Positions 36,416 to 44,108 of a stretch of DNA of 64,000 bases are shown here, one piece after another; position 1 is the first letter of the stretch; the number at the start of each line of letters is the position of its first letter. Both the position numbers and the translations under genes were made by a program. The stretch lies in assembly GCA_030149245.1 (NCBI GenBank), contig JASBRX010000028.1, positions 1 through 64,000 of the forward strand, read 5' to 3'. The notes under the pieces are model-generated. The model had not been told where the DNA came from. It saw nothing but the letters and a program-made list of their open reading frames with translations, and did no database searches. The DNA is from Sphingomonas bacterium. Its GTDB lineage: Bacteria; Pseudomonadota; Alphaproteobacteria; Sphingomonadales; Sphingomonadaceae.

Positions 36416-36509
36416 TGTTGGTGCGTGGATGCTGGGGCTTAAGCGTTCGTCCCCATTCTGCCAACAGATTGACGGTGGAGATTCGCGGGATTCCGCGGCG
36501 ATTCGATTC
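36392..36509. promoter_or_regulatory. Cluster of five GANTC (CcrM) methylation sites in oriC
   Basis: GANTC occurs at 36392-36396 (GAATC) and at 36480-36484, 36489-36493, 36500-36504 and 36505-36509 (GATTC). Four of them fall in 30 bases directly before the perfect DnaA box. In alphaproteobacteria CcrM methylates these sites at a set cell-cycle time. Confidence 0.8.
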
Positions 36510-36520
36510 AACCGTCCACA

Positions 36521-36529
36521 TTATCCACA
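36521..36529 (+). promoter_or_regulatory. DnaA box, perfect consensus
   Basis: TTATCCACA matches the consensus exactly. A weaker CCGTCCACA abuts it at 36512-36520, giving a tandem 9-base arrangement. Confidence 0.9.
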
Positions 36530-36564
36530 GGCTGTGTGCAGGATCGCCGCGCTGTGGAGGCGGT

Positions 36565-36573
36565 TGTGGATGA
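36565..36573 (-). promoter_or_regulatory. DnaA box, one mismatch
   Basis: The - strand reads TCATCCACA, one base from TTATCCACA. A weaker candidate, GCCTCCACA, lies at 36553-36561 on the same strand. Confidence 0.7.
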
Positions 36574-36643
36574 CTGACCCGGAGCGTGGACAGAGTCCCC
36601 CGCTTGGCGGGTCCGGCGCGTTGCGCTAGCGATTTCCCCCATG

Positions 36644-36652
36644 TTTTCCACA
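36644..36652 (+). promoter_or_regulatory. DnaA box matching TTWTNCACA
   Basis: TTTTCCACA fits the degenerate consensus TTWTNCACA and lies 27 bases before the GTG start of the DUF299 regulator gene, so DnaA here could also affect that promoter. Confidence 0.75.
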
Positions 36653-36678
36653 GATCCGTCCAGACAGGCCGTTTTCAG

Positions 36679-37500
36679 GTGAAACTGCACCTGCATCTGC
36701 TCTCCGACTCCACCGGCGAGACGCTGGAGAATATCGCCAAGGCCGCGTTGGCGCAGTTCGACGATGTCGAGGTGCTGCGTCATTTCTGGCCGATGGTGCG
36801 CAGTGAAACGCATCTCGAGCGGATTCTGGCGGAGATTGCGCAGAACCCCGGGCTGGTGATCTTCACATTGGTGAACCCCGAGATCCGCCGCCAGCTGGAG
36901 ACGCGGTGCCGTGCGATCGGCTTACCCGCCGTGGCGCCGCTCGATCCGGTCAACCATGCGCTGTCGAACCTGTTGGGGCAGGAGATGAAGGCGCGGCCGG
37001 GGCGGCAGCATATGCTGGACGCCGCCTATTTCGCGCGGGTCGATGCGATCCAGTTCACCATTGCGCATGACGATGGCGTCAATTGGGAGAATTGGGAGGA
37101 GGCGGACATCGTGCTGGCCGGCGTGTCGCGCACGTCGAAGACGCCGACATCGATCTACCTCGCCAATCGCGGGTTCAAGGTCGCGAACATTCCGATCGTC
37201 CCGCAATCGCCGCCGCCCGAGCTGCTCTACCGTCTCAAAAACCCGATGGTGGTCGGGCTGACCACCAGCCCCGAGCGGCTGATCCAGGTGCGGCGCAACC
37301 GGCTGCTCGCGCTCAACCAGCAGGACGAGACCAGCTATGTCGAGCAGGAAGCGGTGCAGAAGGAAGTCGCCTATGCCCGGCGCATGTTCGCCGACAATGG
37401 CTGGCCAGTGATCGATGTGACGCGGCGGTCGATCGAGGAAACGGCGGCGGCGATCATCACCATGGCCAATGAGCGGGTGACCGCAGGAGGCCGGGCATGA
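36679..37500 (+). CDS. ppsR: Pyruvate, water dikinase regulatory protein (DUF299)
   Basis: The 273-residue protein belongs to the bifunctional serine/threonine kinase and phosphorylase family (PPSR/PDRP, old DUF299, Rickettsia RP001 homologue). It opens with LHLLSDSTGET and has the P-loop-like GVSRTSKTPTS. In other bacteria it controls PEP synthase or pyruvate phosphate dikinase through reversible phosphorylation. The GTG at 36679 begins the conserved part, and upstream in-frame codons run through oriC. It overlaps maf by four bases and leads the run of + strand genes from oriC. Confidence 0.92.
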   Translation: MKLHLHLLSDSTGETLENIAKAALAQFDDVEVLRHFWPMVRSETHLERILAEIAQNPGLVIFTLVNPEIRRQLETRCRAIGLPAVAPLDPVNHALSNLLGQEMKARPGRQHMLDAAYFARVDAIQFTIAHDDGVNWENWEEADIVLAGVSRTSKTPTSIYLANRGFKVANIPIVPQSPPPELLYRLKNPMVVGLTTSPERLIQVRRNRLLALNQQDETSYVEQEAVQKEVAYARRMFADNGWPVIDVTRRSIEETAAAIITMANERVTAGGRA

Positions 37501-38084
37501 TCGTACTCGCGTCGACCAGCGCATCACGGCGCGCGATGCTGACTGCGGCGGGGGTGGCGCACGAGGCGCTGCCGGCAATGGTGGACGAAGAGGCGGTCAA
37601 GGCCGCGATGGGAGAAGTTGCGCCGCGCGACTTGGCCGATGCGCTCGCGGAGATGAAGGCGCTCAAGGTCAGCCAGCGGGTACCAGGCACATTGGTGTTG
37701 GGCGGGGACTCCGTGGTGGCGATCGAGGACGGGACGTTGCTCGACAAGCCGGTCGACCGCGCGGATGCCGAACGCCATCTGAAGCTGCTTTCGGGCAAGC
37801 GCCACGATCTCTACAGCGCGGCGGTGATCGCGGAGAATGGCCGCGCGGTGTGGCGGCATGTCGATCGCGCGCGGTTGTGGGTGCGGCCACTGTCGGACAG
37901 GTTCATCGCCGAATATCTCGATGCCGAATGGCCCGCCATTTCGGGCTGTGTCGGCTGCTACCGGGTCGAAGGGCCGGGGGTGCAGCTGTTCAGCCGGATG
38001 GAGGGCAGCCAGTATACGATCCTGGGGATGCCGTTGCTCAACATCCTCGATTATCTGCGGACCAGAGGCCAGTTGACGTCATGA
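37497..38084 (+). CDS. maf: Maf family nucleotide pyrophosphatase
   Basis: The 195-residue protein opens with VLASTSASRRAML, the Maf nucleotide-binding motif, and includes VLGGDSVVAI with the catalytic aspartate and the KPVDRADAERHL region. Maf proteins hydrolyse non-canonical or canonical NTPs (dTTP, UTP, CTP or modified forms), a house-cleaning role also tied to arrest of division. It is translationally coupled to ppsR and to aroE (ATGA). Confidence 0.93.
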   Translation: MIVLASTSASRRAMLTAAGVAHEALPAMVDEEAVKAAMGEVAPRDLADALAEMKALKVSQRVPGTLVLGGDSVVAIEDGTLLDKPVDRADAERHLKLLSGKRHDLYSAAVIAENGRAVWRHVDRARLWVRPLSDRFIAEYLDAEWPAISGCVGCYRVEGPGVQLFSRMEGSQYTILGMPLLNILDYLRTRGQLTS

Positions 38085-38893
38085 CCACCCCTTTTGCCGA
38101 AGTGATCGGCGATCCCATCGCGCAATCCAAGTCGCCGCTGATCCATGGCTTCTGGATCGACAAGCTCGGCATCGATGCGCGCTATGAGAAGACATTGGTG
38201 ACGCCAGAGGGGCTGGGCGATTTCTTCGCGTCGCGCCGCGACGATCCGAATTGGCGGGGGTGCAATATCACGGCGCCGCACAAGGTCGCGGCGCTCGACC
38301 ATGTGCCCGACCCGGGCGGGGTGCGCGACAGCATCGGGGCGATCAACACGGTGTTTCGCGGGGCGGACGGCGCGCTGATCGGGACCAATACCGATGCGGC
38401 GGGATTCTATGCGCCGATCGCCGAGTTCGATCTGGAGGGCGCGCCGGTCGCGGTGGTTGGTGCAGGCGGCGCGGCGCGGGCGGTGCTGTTCGCGCTGGCG
38501 CGGGCAGGGGTCGGGCATGTGACGATCCTCAACCGATCGCCGCTGAAGGCGATGGGGTTGCTCGCGACCTTTGGATTGAAGGGCGATGTGGTGGCACTCG
38601 ATGCGCCGATCCCGCCGGTGGCGCTTCTGGTCAATGCCAGTTCGCTTGGCATGGTCGGGCATCCGCCGCTCGACCTCGACCTGTCCAACCTGCCTGAGGA
38701 CGCGTTGGTCTATGACGCGGTCTATGCGCCGCTCGAGACCGGGCTGCTCGCCGCGGCGCGGGCGCGCGATCTGGAGACGGTCGATGGACTGGAGATGCTG
38801 ATCGGACAGGCAGCGCTGGCGTTCGAACTGTTCTTCGGCAAGGCGGCGCCGCGTGAGCATGATGCGGAATTGCGGGCGCTGCTGCTGAAATGA
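38081..38893 (+). CDS. aroE: Shikimate dehydrogenase
   Basis: The 270-residue enzyme reduces 3-dehydroshikimate with NADPH in aromatic amino acid synthesis. The substrate-binding [23 protein letters not shown] with the catalytic lysine, INTVFR, the Rossmann motif [11 protein letters not shown] and the C-terminal [11 protein letters not shown] are intact. The ATG at 38081 overlaps the maf stop, and the gene overlaps coaE by four bases. Confidence 0.95.
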   Translation: MTTPFAEVIGDPIAQSKSPLIHGFWIDKLGIDARYEKTLVTPEGLGDFFASRRDDPNWRGCNITAPHKVAALDHVPDPGGVRDSIGAINTVFRGADGALIGTNTDAAGFYAPIAEFDLEGAPVAVVGAGGAARAVLFALARAGVGHVTILNRSPLKAMGLLATFGLKGDVVALDAPIPPVALLVNASSLGMVGHPPLDLDLSNLPEDALVYDAVYAPLETGLLAAARARDLETVDGLEMLIGQAALAFELFFGKAAPREHDAELRALLLK

Positions 38894-39486
38894 GCGTTGT
38901 CCTCGGCCTCACCGGCTCGATCGGGATGGGCAAGTCCACGGTCGCGGCGATGTTTGCGGAGGCCGGGGTGCCGGTGTTCGATGCGGATTCGGAGGTGCAC
39001 CGGCTGCAGGGACCGGGCGGCGCGTTGGTGGCGCAGATCGAGGCCGAGTTTCCCGATACGACCACCGAATTGGGCGTCGACCGTACGCTGCTCGGCGAAG
39101 CGGTGTTTGGCAATCCGCAAGCGTTCAAGCGGCTGGAGGGGATCGTCCACCCCGCCGTCGCGCATGCGCGGAATGAATTTCTCAAGGCCAATGCCGACAA
39201 GCCATTGGTGCTGCTCGACGTGCCGTTGCTGTTCGAGGCCGGCGGGTGGCGGCAGGTCGACAAGATCGTCGTGGTATCCGCCCCGACGGAGGTGCAGCGC
39301 GCGCGCGTGCTGGCGCGGCCGGGGATGACGGTCGAGCGATTCGAGTCGATCCTCGCGCGGCAGATGCCCGATGCGGAGAAGCGCGCGCGGGCGGATTTCG
39401 TGATCGATACCGGAACCACGAAAGAGGCGACGCGCGCCGAAGTTGCGGCGGTCATCGCTTGCCTCACGCGCGAAACGGGCGGATAA
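38890..39486 (+). CDS. coaE: Dephospho-CoA kinase
   Basis: The 198-residue kinase phosphorylates dephospho-CoA in the last step of coenzyme A synthesis. The P-loop GSIGMGKST is at 9-17, followed by VFDADSEVH and the LLDVPLLFE acidic motif. It overlaps aroE upstream and lies seven bases before dnaQ. Confidence 0.95.
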   Translation: MSVVLGLTGSIGMGKSTVAAMFAEAGVPVFDADSEVHRLQGPGGALVAQIEAEFPDTTTELGVDRTLLGEAVFGNPQAFKRLEGIVHPAVAHARNEFLKANADKPLVLLDVPLLFEAGGWRQVDKIVVVSAPTEVQRARVLARPGMTVERFESILARQMPDAEKRARADFVIDTGTTKEATRAEVAAVIACLTRETGG

Positions 39487-39493
39487 GCAGGGC

Positions 39494-40186
39494 ATGCGCG
39501 AAATCGTGTTCGACACCGAAACAACCGGCCTGAGCTACAGTGCCGGGCACCGGCTGGTGGAGATTGGCTGTGTCGAGCTGATTAACCGCGTGCCGACCGG
39601 GCGGCATTTCCACCGCTATCTGAACCCCGATCGCGACATGCCGGTCGAGGCATTTGCGGTGCACGGACTGTCGGAGGCGTTCCTGGCCGACAAGCCGCGC
39701 TTTCATGAGATTTGCGACGAGCTGATCGAGTTTCTGGGCGATTGCCCGCTGATCGCGCACAATGCGATGTTCGACCTCGGCTTCATGAATGGCGAGCTGG
39801 GCGCGTGCGGTCGCGCGCTGCTACCGGTCGACCGCATCGTCGACACGCTGCAGATTGCGCGGGCCAAGCATCCCGGTGCCAAGCATACGCTCGACGCGCT
39901 GTGCGTGCGCTATGGCGTCGACCTGTCGGCGCGCGAGCTGCACGGGGCGCTGCTCGACGCGCAATTGCTGGCGCAGGTGTTCATCGAACTCACCGGCGGG
40001 CGGCAGATCGCGCTGGGGCTGGCGGTGGGTGAAACTACCGGGCCCGACCGGATCACCGTCGCTTCGGCTAAGAGCAATATACGCCCGGCGCGCTTTTTTA
40101 CGCCGAGCGCAGAGGAACTGGCGCGCCATTCGGCGTTTATGGCCGGGTTCGAGGACCCTGTCTGGGGAGCATCGGCGTCCGGTTGA
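39494..40186 (+). CDS. dnaQ: DNA polymerase III subunit epsilon (proofreading exonuclease)
   Basis: The 230-residue DEDDh exonuclease has the three Exo motifs: FDTETTGL (Asp7, Glu9), HNAMFDLGF, and the H-x4-D in GAKHTLDALC / ELHGALLDAQL. It proofreads the replicative polymerase. The ATG at 39494 begins the conserved sequence, and the longer frame would overlap coaE. Its place close to oriC is conserved in alphaproteobacteria. Confidence 0.94.
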   Translation: MREIVFDTETTGLSYSAGHRLVEIGCVELINRVPTGRHFHRYLNPDRDMPVEAFAVHGLSEAFLADKPRFHEICDELIEFLGDCPLIAHNAMFDLGFMNGELGACGRALLPVDRIVDTLQIARAKHPGAKHTLDALCVRYGVDLSARELHGALLDAQLLAQVFIELTGGRQIALGLAVGETTGPDRITVASAKSNIRPARFFTPSAEELARHSAFMAGFEDPVWGASASG

Positions 40187-40237
40187 CGCTGTCGCCCCCC
40201 ATTCCTAGGTGCTCCTCTTGTTAGGACGGAGGACGAT

Positions 40238-40813
40238 ATGGATATCCGCGTTTCTGGTCATCAGGTAGACACGGGCGAAGCACTGCGCCAGCACGTGGAC
40301 GACCGGCTGCAGGGTATCGCCGAGAAGTATTTCGCCCGCGCCATCTCGGCGCAGGTGACGTTCGGCAAGGGTCCGCACGACCATGGCTTTACCTGCGACA
40401 TCGTTGCGCATGTGATGCAGGGCCTGGTGCTCAAGGGCGCGCATTCGGCGCATGAAGCGCATCTCGCCTTCGATGGCGCCGCCGACAAGATCGAGAAGCA
40501 GCTGCGCCGCTATATGCGCCGCCTGAAGGACCGCAATAACGGCCAGGCGCAGGCGATGATGGATCCGGGCTATGACGCGGGTTACACCGTGTTTCAGGTC
40601 GAGGAAGAGGAAGAGGTTGCCGACGCCCCCGCGATCATCGCCGAGACCCGCGTCGACGTGCCCGATGCCAGCGTGTCGGATGCGGTGATGATGCTCGACC
40701 TGCGCAACACCAATGCGCTGCTGTTCAAGAATACCGGCACCGGCACCTACAACATGGTCTATCGCCGCACTGACGGCACGATCGGATGGGTCGAACCCAA
40801 CCGGGCGGCTTGA
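40238..40813 (+). CDS. hpf: Ribosome hibernation-promoting factor (long form)
   Basis: The 191-residue protein starts MDIRVSGHQVDTGEALRQHV, with the beta-alpha fold of HPF/RaiA in the first 110 residues. After an acidic linker (EEEEEVADAP) it has the C-terminal dimerisation domain, typical of the long form that makes 100S ribosomes. A GGAGG ribosome site precedes the ATG. It is next to ptsN, as in many proteobacteria, where the two are often linked to rpoN, but rpoN is not here. Confidence 0.93.
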   Translation: MDIRVSGHQVDTGEALRQHVDDRLQGIAEKYFARAISAQVTFGKGPHDHGFTCDIVAHVMQGLVLKGAHSAHEAHLAFDGAADKIEKQLRRYMRRLKDRNNGQAQAMMDPGYDAGYTVFQVEEEEEVADAPAIIAETRVDVPDASVSDAVMMLDLRNTNALLFKNTGTGTYNMVYRRTDGTIGWVEPNRAA

Positions 40814-40822
40814 TCCGGCACG

Positions 40823-41293
40823 ATGCATGATCTCCATGATCTGGTCACGCCCGAGGCGGTGGTCTCGGGCGTGACGGCGGGCAGCACGAAGAAGCTCTTC
40901 GCGCTTCTCGCCGACGTCGCGGCGCGGGTCTATGGCCTCGACGCGGCGGTCGTGGCGGCGCAGCTGGCCGCGCGCGAAAAGCTTGGAACGACCGGGTTCG
41001 GCGGCGGAATCGCGATCCCGCATGGCCGGATCGAAGGGTTGGATGCGGTGCGCGGGGTGATGGTGCGGCTCGACAAGCCGATGGATTTCGGGGCGGTCGA
41101 TGACAGTCCGGTCGATCTGGTGTTCATGCTGTTGTCCCCGGTCACTGCCGGGGCGGATCATCTGAAAGCGCTGGCGCGGGTGTCGCGGCGGCTGCGCGAC
41201 CGTGGCTTTACCGCCAAGTTGCGCGGGGCCGGGTCGGCCGACGCGATCTATGCGCTGCTCGCCGGGACCGAAGCGCGTGACGCTGCCGCCTGA
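40823..41293 (+). CDS. ptsN: PTS IIA-like nitrogen regulatory protein PtsN
   Basis: The 156-residue EIIA-Ntr protein has the phosphorylated histidine in GIAIPHGRIEGL (His67) and the family's LLAREKLGTTG-like stretch. It accepts phosphate from NPr and tunes nitrogen, potassium and stress functions. It follows hpf by nine bases. Its end overlaps the GTG start of the thioesterase gene by 17 bases. Confidence 0.92.
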   Translation: MHDLHDLVTPEAVVSGVTAGSTKKLFALLADVAARVYGLDAAVVAAQLAAREKLGTTGFGGGIAIPHGRIEGLDAVRGVMVRLDKPMDFGAVDDSPVDLVFMLLSPVTAGADHLKALARVSRRLRDRGFTAKLRGAGSADAIYALLAGTEARDAAA

Positions 41294-41753
41294 CGCCACT
41301 CCGGCGGTCGGCGCGGCGGCGCATCACCGCGCGCTCGAATCGCTCTATGCCGCCGCGCCGATCAATCAGCTGTTCGACTCGCGACTGGAGATTGCGCAGG
41401 CTGGGGTCGCGCGAATCCACTTCACCATCGACCAGCGCCATTTCCATGCCGGCGGGGCGGCGCATGGGACGAGCTATTTCAAGATGCTCGACGATGCGGC
41501 GTTTTACGCGGCGAACAGCCTGGTGACGGACCGGTTCCTGCTGACCACGGCGTTCAACCTGCTCTTCACCAAGCCGCTGGGCCCCGGACCTGTGACCGCC
41601 GAGGGACGATGGGTCAGCGGGCAGCGGCGCGTGTTCGTGGCCGAAGCGCGGCTGATCGATGCCACGGGCGAAGAAGCGGCGCGCGGGACCGGCACGTTCA
41701 TGAAATCGCGGATCGCGCTCGCCGGATTGCCCGGTTATCGCCCAGCCCCGTGA
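41277..41753 (+). CDS. PaaI family hot-dog thioesterase
   Basis: The 158-residue product has the hot-dog fold pattern of the PaaI/YigI-like thioesterases, with AGGAAHGTSYFKMLDDAAFYAANS and FLLTTAFNLLFTKPLGPGP. Members hydrolyse acyl-CoA thioesters. The substrate is unknown. I placed the start at GTG 41277 inside the end of ptsN, because the conserved part begins soon after it. It overlaps DUF1491 by four bases. Confidence 0.82.
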   Translation: MTLPPDATPAVGAAAHHRALESLYAAAPINQLFDSRLEIAQAGVARIHFTIDQRHFHAGGAAHGTSYFKMLDDAAFYAANSLVTDRFLLTTAFNLLFTKPLGPGPVTAEGRWVSGQRRVFVAEARLIDATGEEAARGTGTFMKSRIALAGLPGYRPAP

Positions 41754-42091
41754 GCGCGCGGCTCGCCAGCGGGCTGATCGTCAACGCGCTGATCCGCCGC
41801 GTCAATGCCGAAGGGGGGAGCGCAATGGTGCTGGCAAAGGGCCATGCCGAGGCGGGCGCGATCCTGGTTTTGGCGCTGAACCGCGGCGAAAATCCGCGCT
41901 TTTTCGAGCGGGGGATCGGGCCGGATGGGCAGTCGGCGCTGCTGCCGAGCGGACCATCGACGTTCGAAGATTCGGGCGCGGTCGCCGATTACTGGCAGCG
42001 GCGGCGTAGTCGCGATCCAGACCTGTGGGTGGTCGAACTGGATATCGCAGCGGCAGAACGGTTCGCCGCTGAAACGATTATCGGTGGTTGA
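41750..42091 (+). CDS. DUF1491 family protein
   Basis: The 113-residue protein begins VSARLASGLIVNALIRRVNAEG and ends with DPDLWVVELDIAAAERFAAET, matching DUF1491. The pattern of a conserved arginine/lysine early and a WVVELD strand late is typical. These are small alphaproteobacterial cytosolic proteins of unknown function. The GTG at 41750 overlaps the thioesterase stop. Confidence 0.82.
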   Translation: MSARLASGLIVNALIRRVNAEGGSAMVLAKGHAEAGAILVLALNRGENPRFFERGIGPDGQSALLPSGPSTFEDSGAVADYWQRRRSRDPDLWVVELDIAAAERFAAETIIGG

Positions 42092-42253
42092 CGCACCGCA
42101 ACAATGTCGGCAGGGGCGCGCGACGATTTAATAGCGTTGTGCCGTCGGGGTCAGAGGCCGGTGGTTACGCAGTCGGGGGGCAAGCCCGATCGGTCCGTGC
42201 ATCCGCACCTTGAGAGACACGATCGCGCACCAACCGCATAGTATCGAAGTTGA

Positions 42254-42886
42254 ATGTCTTTTTCGTTCCGGGCTGCGATTATCGCGGCCACGACCCTCAC
42301 CTTTGCCGCGGGCATTGGTGCAACGGCCCCGGGTGTTGCCGGAGAGGCCGAAAAGACCCCGGTTCAGGCGATTAACGAAGCCGCGGCTGAACAGGTTCCC
42401 ACGATGGGCGAATCGCTCGCTGCGCTCGACGCCGACGACGCCATCACCGAAGACTCCGAATCCGACTCCGCCACCTATGCGACGCTGGCCGCTGCGGTCG
42501 CGGCGCAGGACGCGATTGCAGACGATGCCGAGCACAACTGTCTGGCGATCGGCGTCTATTATGAATCCAAGGGCGAGCCGCTCGAAGGCCAGCTCGCGGT
42601 CGCCGAAGTGATCCTCAACCGCGCGAAGTCGGGCCGTTTTCCGGCTTCGGTGTGTGGCGTGCTGACCCAGCGCGGGCAATTCTCGTTCGTGCGCAATGGC
42701 CGCCTACCGCAGCCGCCGGCGAGCGCCCGCGCGTGGAAGACTGCGCTCGCCGTGGCGCAGGTCGCGCGCGACGACGCCTGGGACAGCCGCGTATCGAACG
42801 CGCTGTTCTTCCATGCCCGTTATGTCTCGCCGGGCTGGCGCCGTGCGCGGGTTGGTAGCGTCGGCAATCACATCTTCTATCGCTGA
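42254..42886 (+). CDS. Cell wall hydrolase (SleB/CwlJ type)
   Basis: The 210-residue protein has an N-terminal signal (about 1-26) and an acidic linker. The hydrolase domain contains NCLAIGVYYESKGEPLEGQLAVAEVILNR, where the glutamate after YY is the catalytic candidate. Members of this family cleave peptidoglycan, in spores of Bacillus and in the periplasm of alphaproteobacteria. The 162-base gap before it has no clear promoter motif that I can support. Confidence 0.9.
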   Translation: MSFSFRAAIIAATTLTFAAGIGATAPGVAGEAEKTPVQAINEAAAEQVPTMGESLAALDADDAITEDSESDSATYATLAAAVAAQDAIADDAEHNCLAIGVYYESKGEPLEGQLAVAEVILNRAKSGRFPASVCGVLTQRGQFSFVRNGRLPQPPASARAWKTALAVAQVARDDAWDSRVSNALFFHARYVSPGWRRARVGSVGNHIFYR

Positions 42887-42910
42887 GACGCGGCGGACGG
42901 GCTTTTGTTC

Positions 42911-42925
42911 GTTCGTTAAATGTTC
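42911..42925 (+). promoter_or_regulatory. SOS box (LexA site) upstream of mmcB
   Basis: GTTC-GTTAAAT-GTTC is an exact match to the alphaproteobacterial LexA consensus GTTC-N7-GTTC. It ends 12 bases before the mmcB start. mmcB is a known SOS gene in Caulobacter. Confidence 0.9.
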
Positions 42926-42926
42926 T

Positions 42927-42964
42927 AAAGGCCGGGGATGGTTTCGACACCCTCCCCGGCCTTT
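42927..42964 (+). terminator. Strong hairpin with T tail overlapping the mmcB start
   Basis: AAAGGCCGGGGA (42927-42938) pairs perfectly with TCCCCGGCCTTT (42953-42964), with a 14-base loop, and a T run covers 42962-42965. It looks like an intrinsic terminator for the upstream hydrolase gene. The assigned mmcB ATG (42938) lies at the end of the left arm, so the hairpin may also affect mmcB expression. Confidence 0.75.
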
Positions 42965-43441
42965 TCCGTTGCCGACGCCGACCCGCTGATCGCCGCCAAT
43001 GTCACGCGCGGCGTGTGCCGCATGTTGCTGCGCCACGAAACGGTGGCGATGGCGGAGGTACCGCTGGGCGATGGCCGGCGCGCGGACCTGATGGCGCTCA
43101 ACGTCCGCGGTGAGATCGTGATCGTCGAGGTCAAGGTGTCGCGCGCGGACCTGATCGGCGATGGCAAGTGGACCGACTATCTCGCGCATTGCGACCGCTA
43201 TTTCTGGGCGGTGCCGCAGGGGTTCGATCTGTCCCCGCTGGAGCGCCCGGATTTCCTGCCCGAGCGTGCCGGGATTATCGTCGCCGACCGCTATGACGCG
43301 GCGATCGTGCGTGAGGCGCGGACGGTGCCGTTGGCCAGCGCAACGCGGCGCAAATGTACGCTCGCCTTTGCCCGCCGCGCGGCGCGGCGGGTGATCACCC
43401 TGACCGATCCCGATGCCGACGGGCTGGGGTGGAGCGGTTAG
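42938..43441 (+). CDS. mmcB: MmcB family DNA repair putative endonuclease
   Basis: The 167-residue protein has an endonuclease-like core, with DGRRADLMALN, VIVEVKVSRADLIGDGKW (catalytic E-x-K type pattern) and YFWAVP. MmcB gives mitomycin C resistance in Caulobacter and is under LexA control, in line with the SOS box upstream. The first conserved residues come after about ten non-conserved ones, so the true start could be later. The stop is interlocked with the convergent ankyrin gene (43438-43441). Confidence 0.88.
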   Translation: MVSTPSPAFSVADADPLIAANVTRGVCRMLLRHETVAMAEVPLGDGRRADLMALNVRGEIVIVEVKVSRADLIGDGKWTDYLAHCDRYFWAVPQGFDLSPLERPDFLPERAGIIVADRYDAAIVREARTVPLASATRRKCTLAFARRAARRVITLTDPDADGLGWSG

Positions 43442-44037
43442 AAGCTCGGGCCGGAGACCGCGCGCTTCTGGACCTTGGGAGCGTTTTTGAGCGTTTCGGC
43501 GATGGCGGGGGCGCGGGTGTCGCGGGCGGCATAGTCGCGTGCGCTGAGCCCGGCGAGCCGATCGACCATGTCGGGATCGGCGCCGTTGGACAGCAGCAGC
43601 TGGACCAGCTCGCCATCGCGGCGCTGCACCGCGCGCATCAACGGGGTTTCACCGCCATTATTGGCGAGGTTCACATTGCCCTTGCGCGTGATCAGCTCCC
43701 GCACCCCGTCGGTCCAGGCCGCCTCGACCGCCAGCATCAGTGCGGTATTGCCGGCGCCATCCTGCAAATTCACATTGCCGCCGCGCGCCAGGATGAAGCG
43801 GAGATAGGTCATGTCGCGCCGTTTGGTGACGATATGGATCGCCGCCTCGCCCTTGTCGTCCTTGGCATTGACGATGGTCTGGCCCGGGGCGTTGAGATAT
43901 TCGGTGACCTTGTTCCCGTCCTGCTCGCGCACGGCTTTGAGGAAGTTGTAGCTTTCGGAAAAGCGCTGGGCGCCAGCCGGAAGCGCTACGCACAGCAGCG
44001 CCGCGGCGAGTACGAGCCGGGACGGAACGGTCAACAT
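43438..44037 (-). CDS. Secreted ankyrin-repeat protein
   Basis: The 199-residue protein has a signal peptide (about 1-23, ending PAGA) and three to four ankyrin repeats, with DKGEAAIHIVTKRRDM, AGNTALMLAVEAAW and GGETPLMRAVQRRD. Such proteins usually mediate binding in the periplasm. The partner is unknown. It is convergent with mmcB and divergent from the SCO gene. Confidence 0.9.
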   Translation of the reverse strand: MLTVPSRLVLAAALLCVALPAGAQRFSESYNFLKAVREQDGNKVTEYLNAPGQTIVNAKDDKGEAAIHIVTKRRDMTYLRFILARGGNVNLQDGAGNTALMLAVEAAWTDGVRELITRKGNVNLANNGGETPLMRAVQRRDGELVQLLLSNGADPDMVDRLAGLSARDYAARDTRAPAIAETLKNAPKVQKRAVSGPSF

Positions 44038-44108
44038 GGTCGGAACAAACCCCTGAACAACTGCAAGCCTTGCCAGACACCCCCTATCAGATCATGGGTC
44101 GCCTTGTC

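Larger units (their letters stand above)
36359..36678. other. oriC: Probable chromosomal replication origin (oriC)
   Basis: This 320-base gene-free stretch between hemE and the DUF299 regulator gene matches the place of Cori in Caulobacter and the origin predicted in other alphaproteobacteria. It has an AT-rich part (36373-36415, only about a quarter G+C in a GC-rich chromosome), one perfect DnaA box, two further near-consensus boxes and five GANTC sites. Gene directions diverge from here. The extent is set by the flanking genes, and the functional core may be smaller or run a little into hemE. Confidence 0.85.

Noticed and set aside
36671..36686. parS-like GTTTTCAGGTGAAACT at the start of the DUF299 gene
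   Set aside because: The CACGTG core is broken (CAGGTG) and there are four differences from consensus in all, so a ParB site is unlikely.
40294..40304. CACGTGGA inside hpf
   Set aside because: Only the core and a few bases match parS and the left half does not fit. It is explained as coding sequence.
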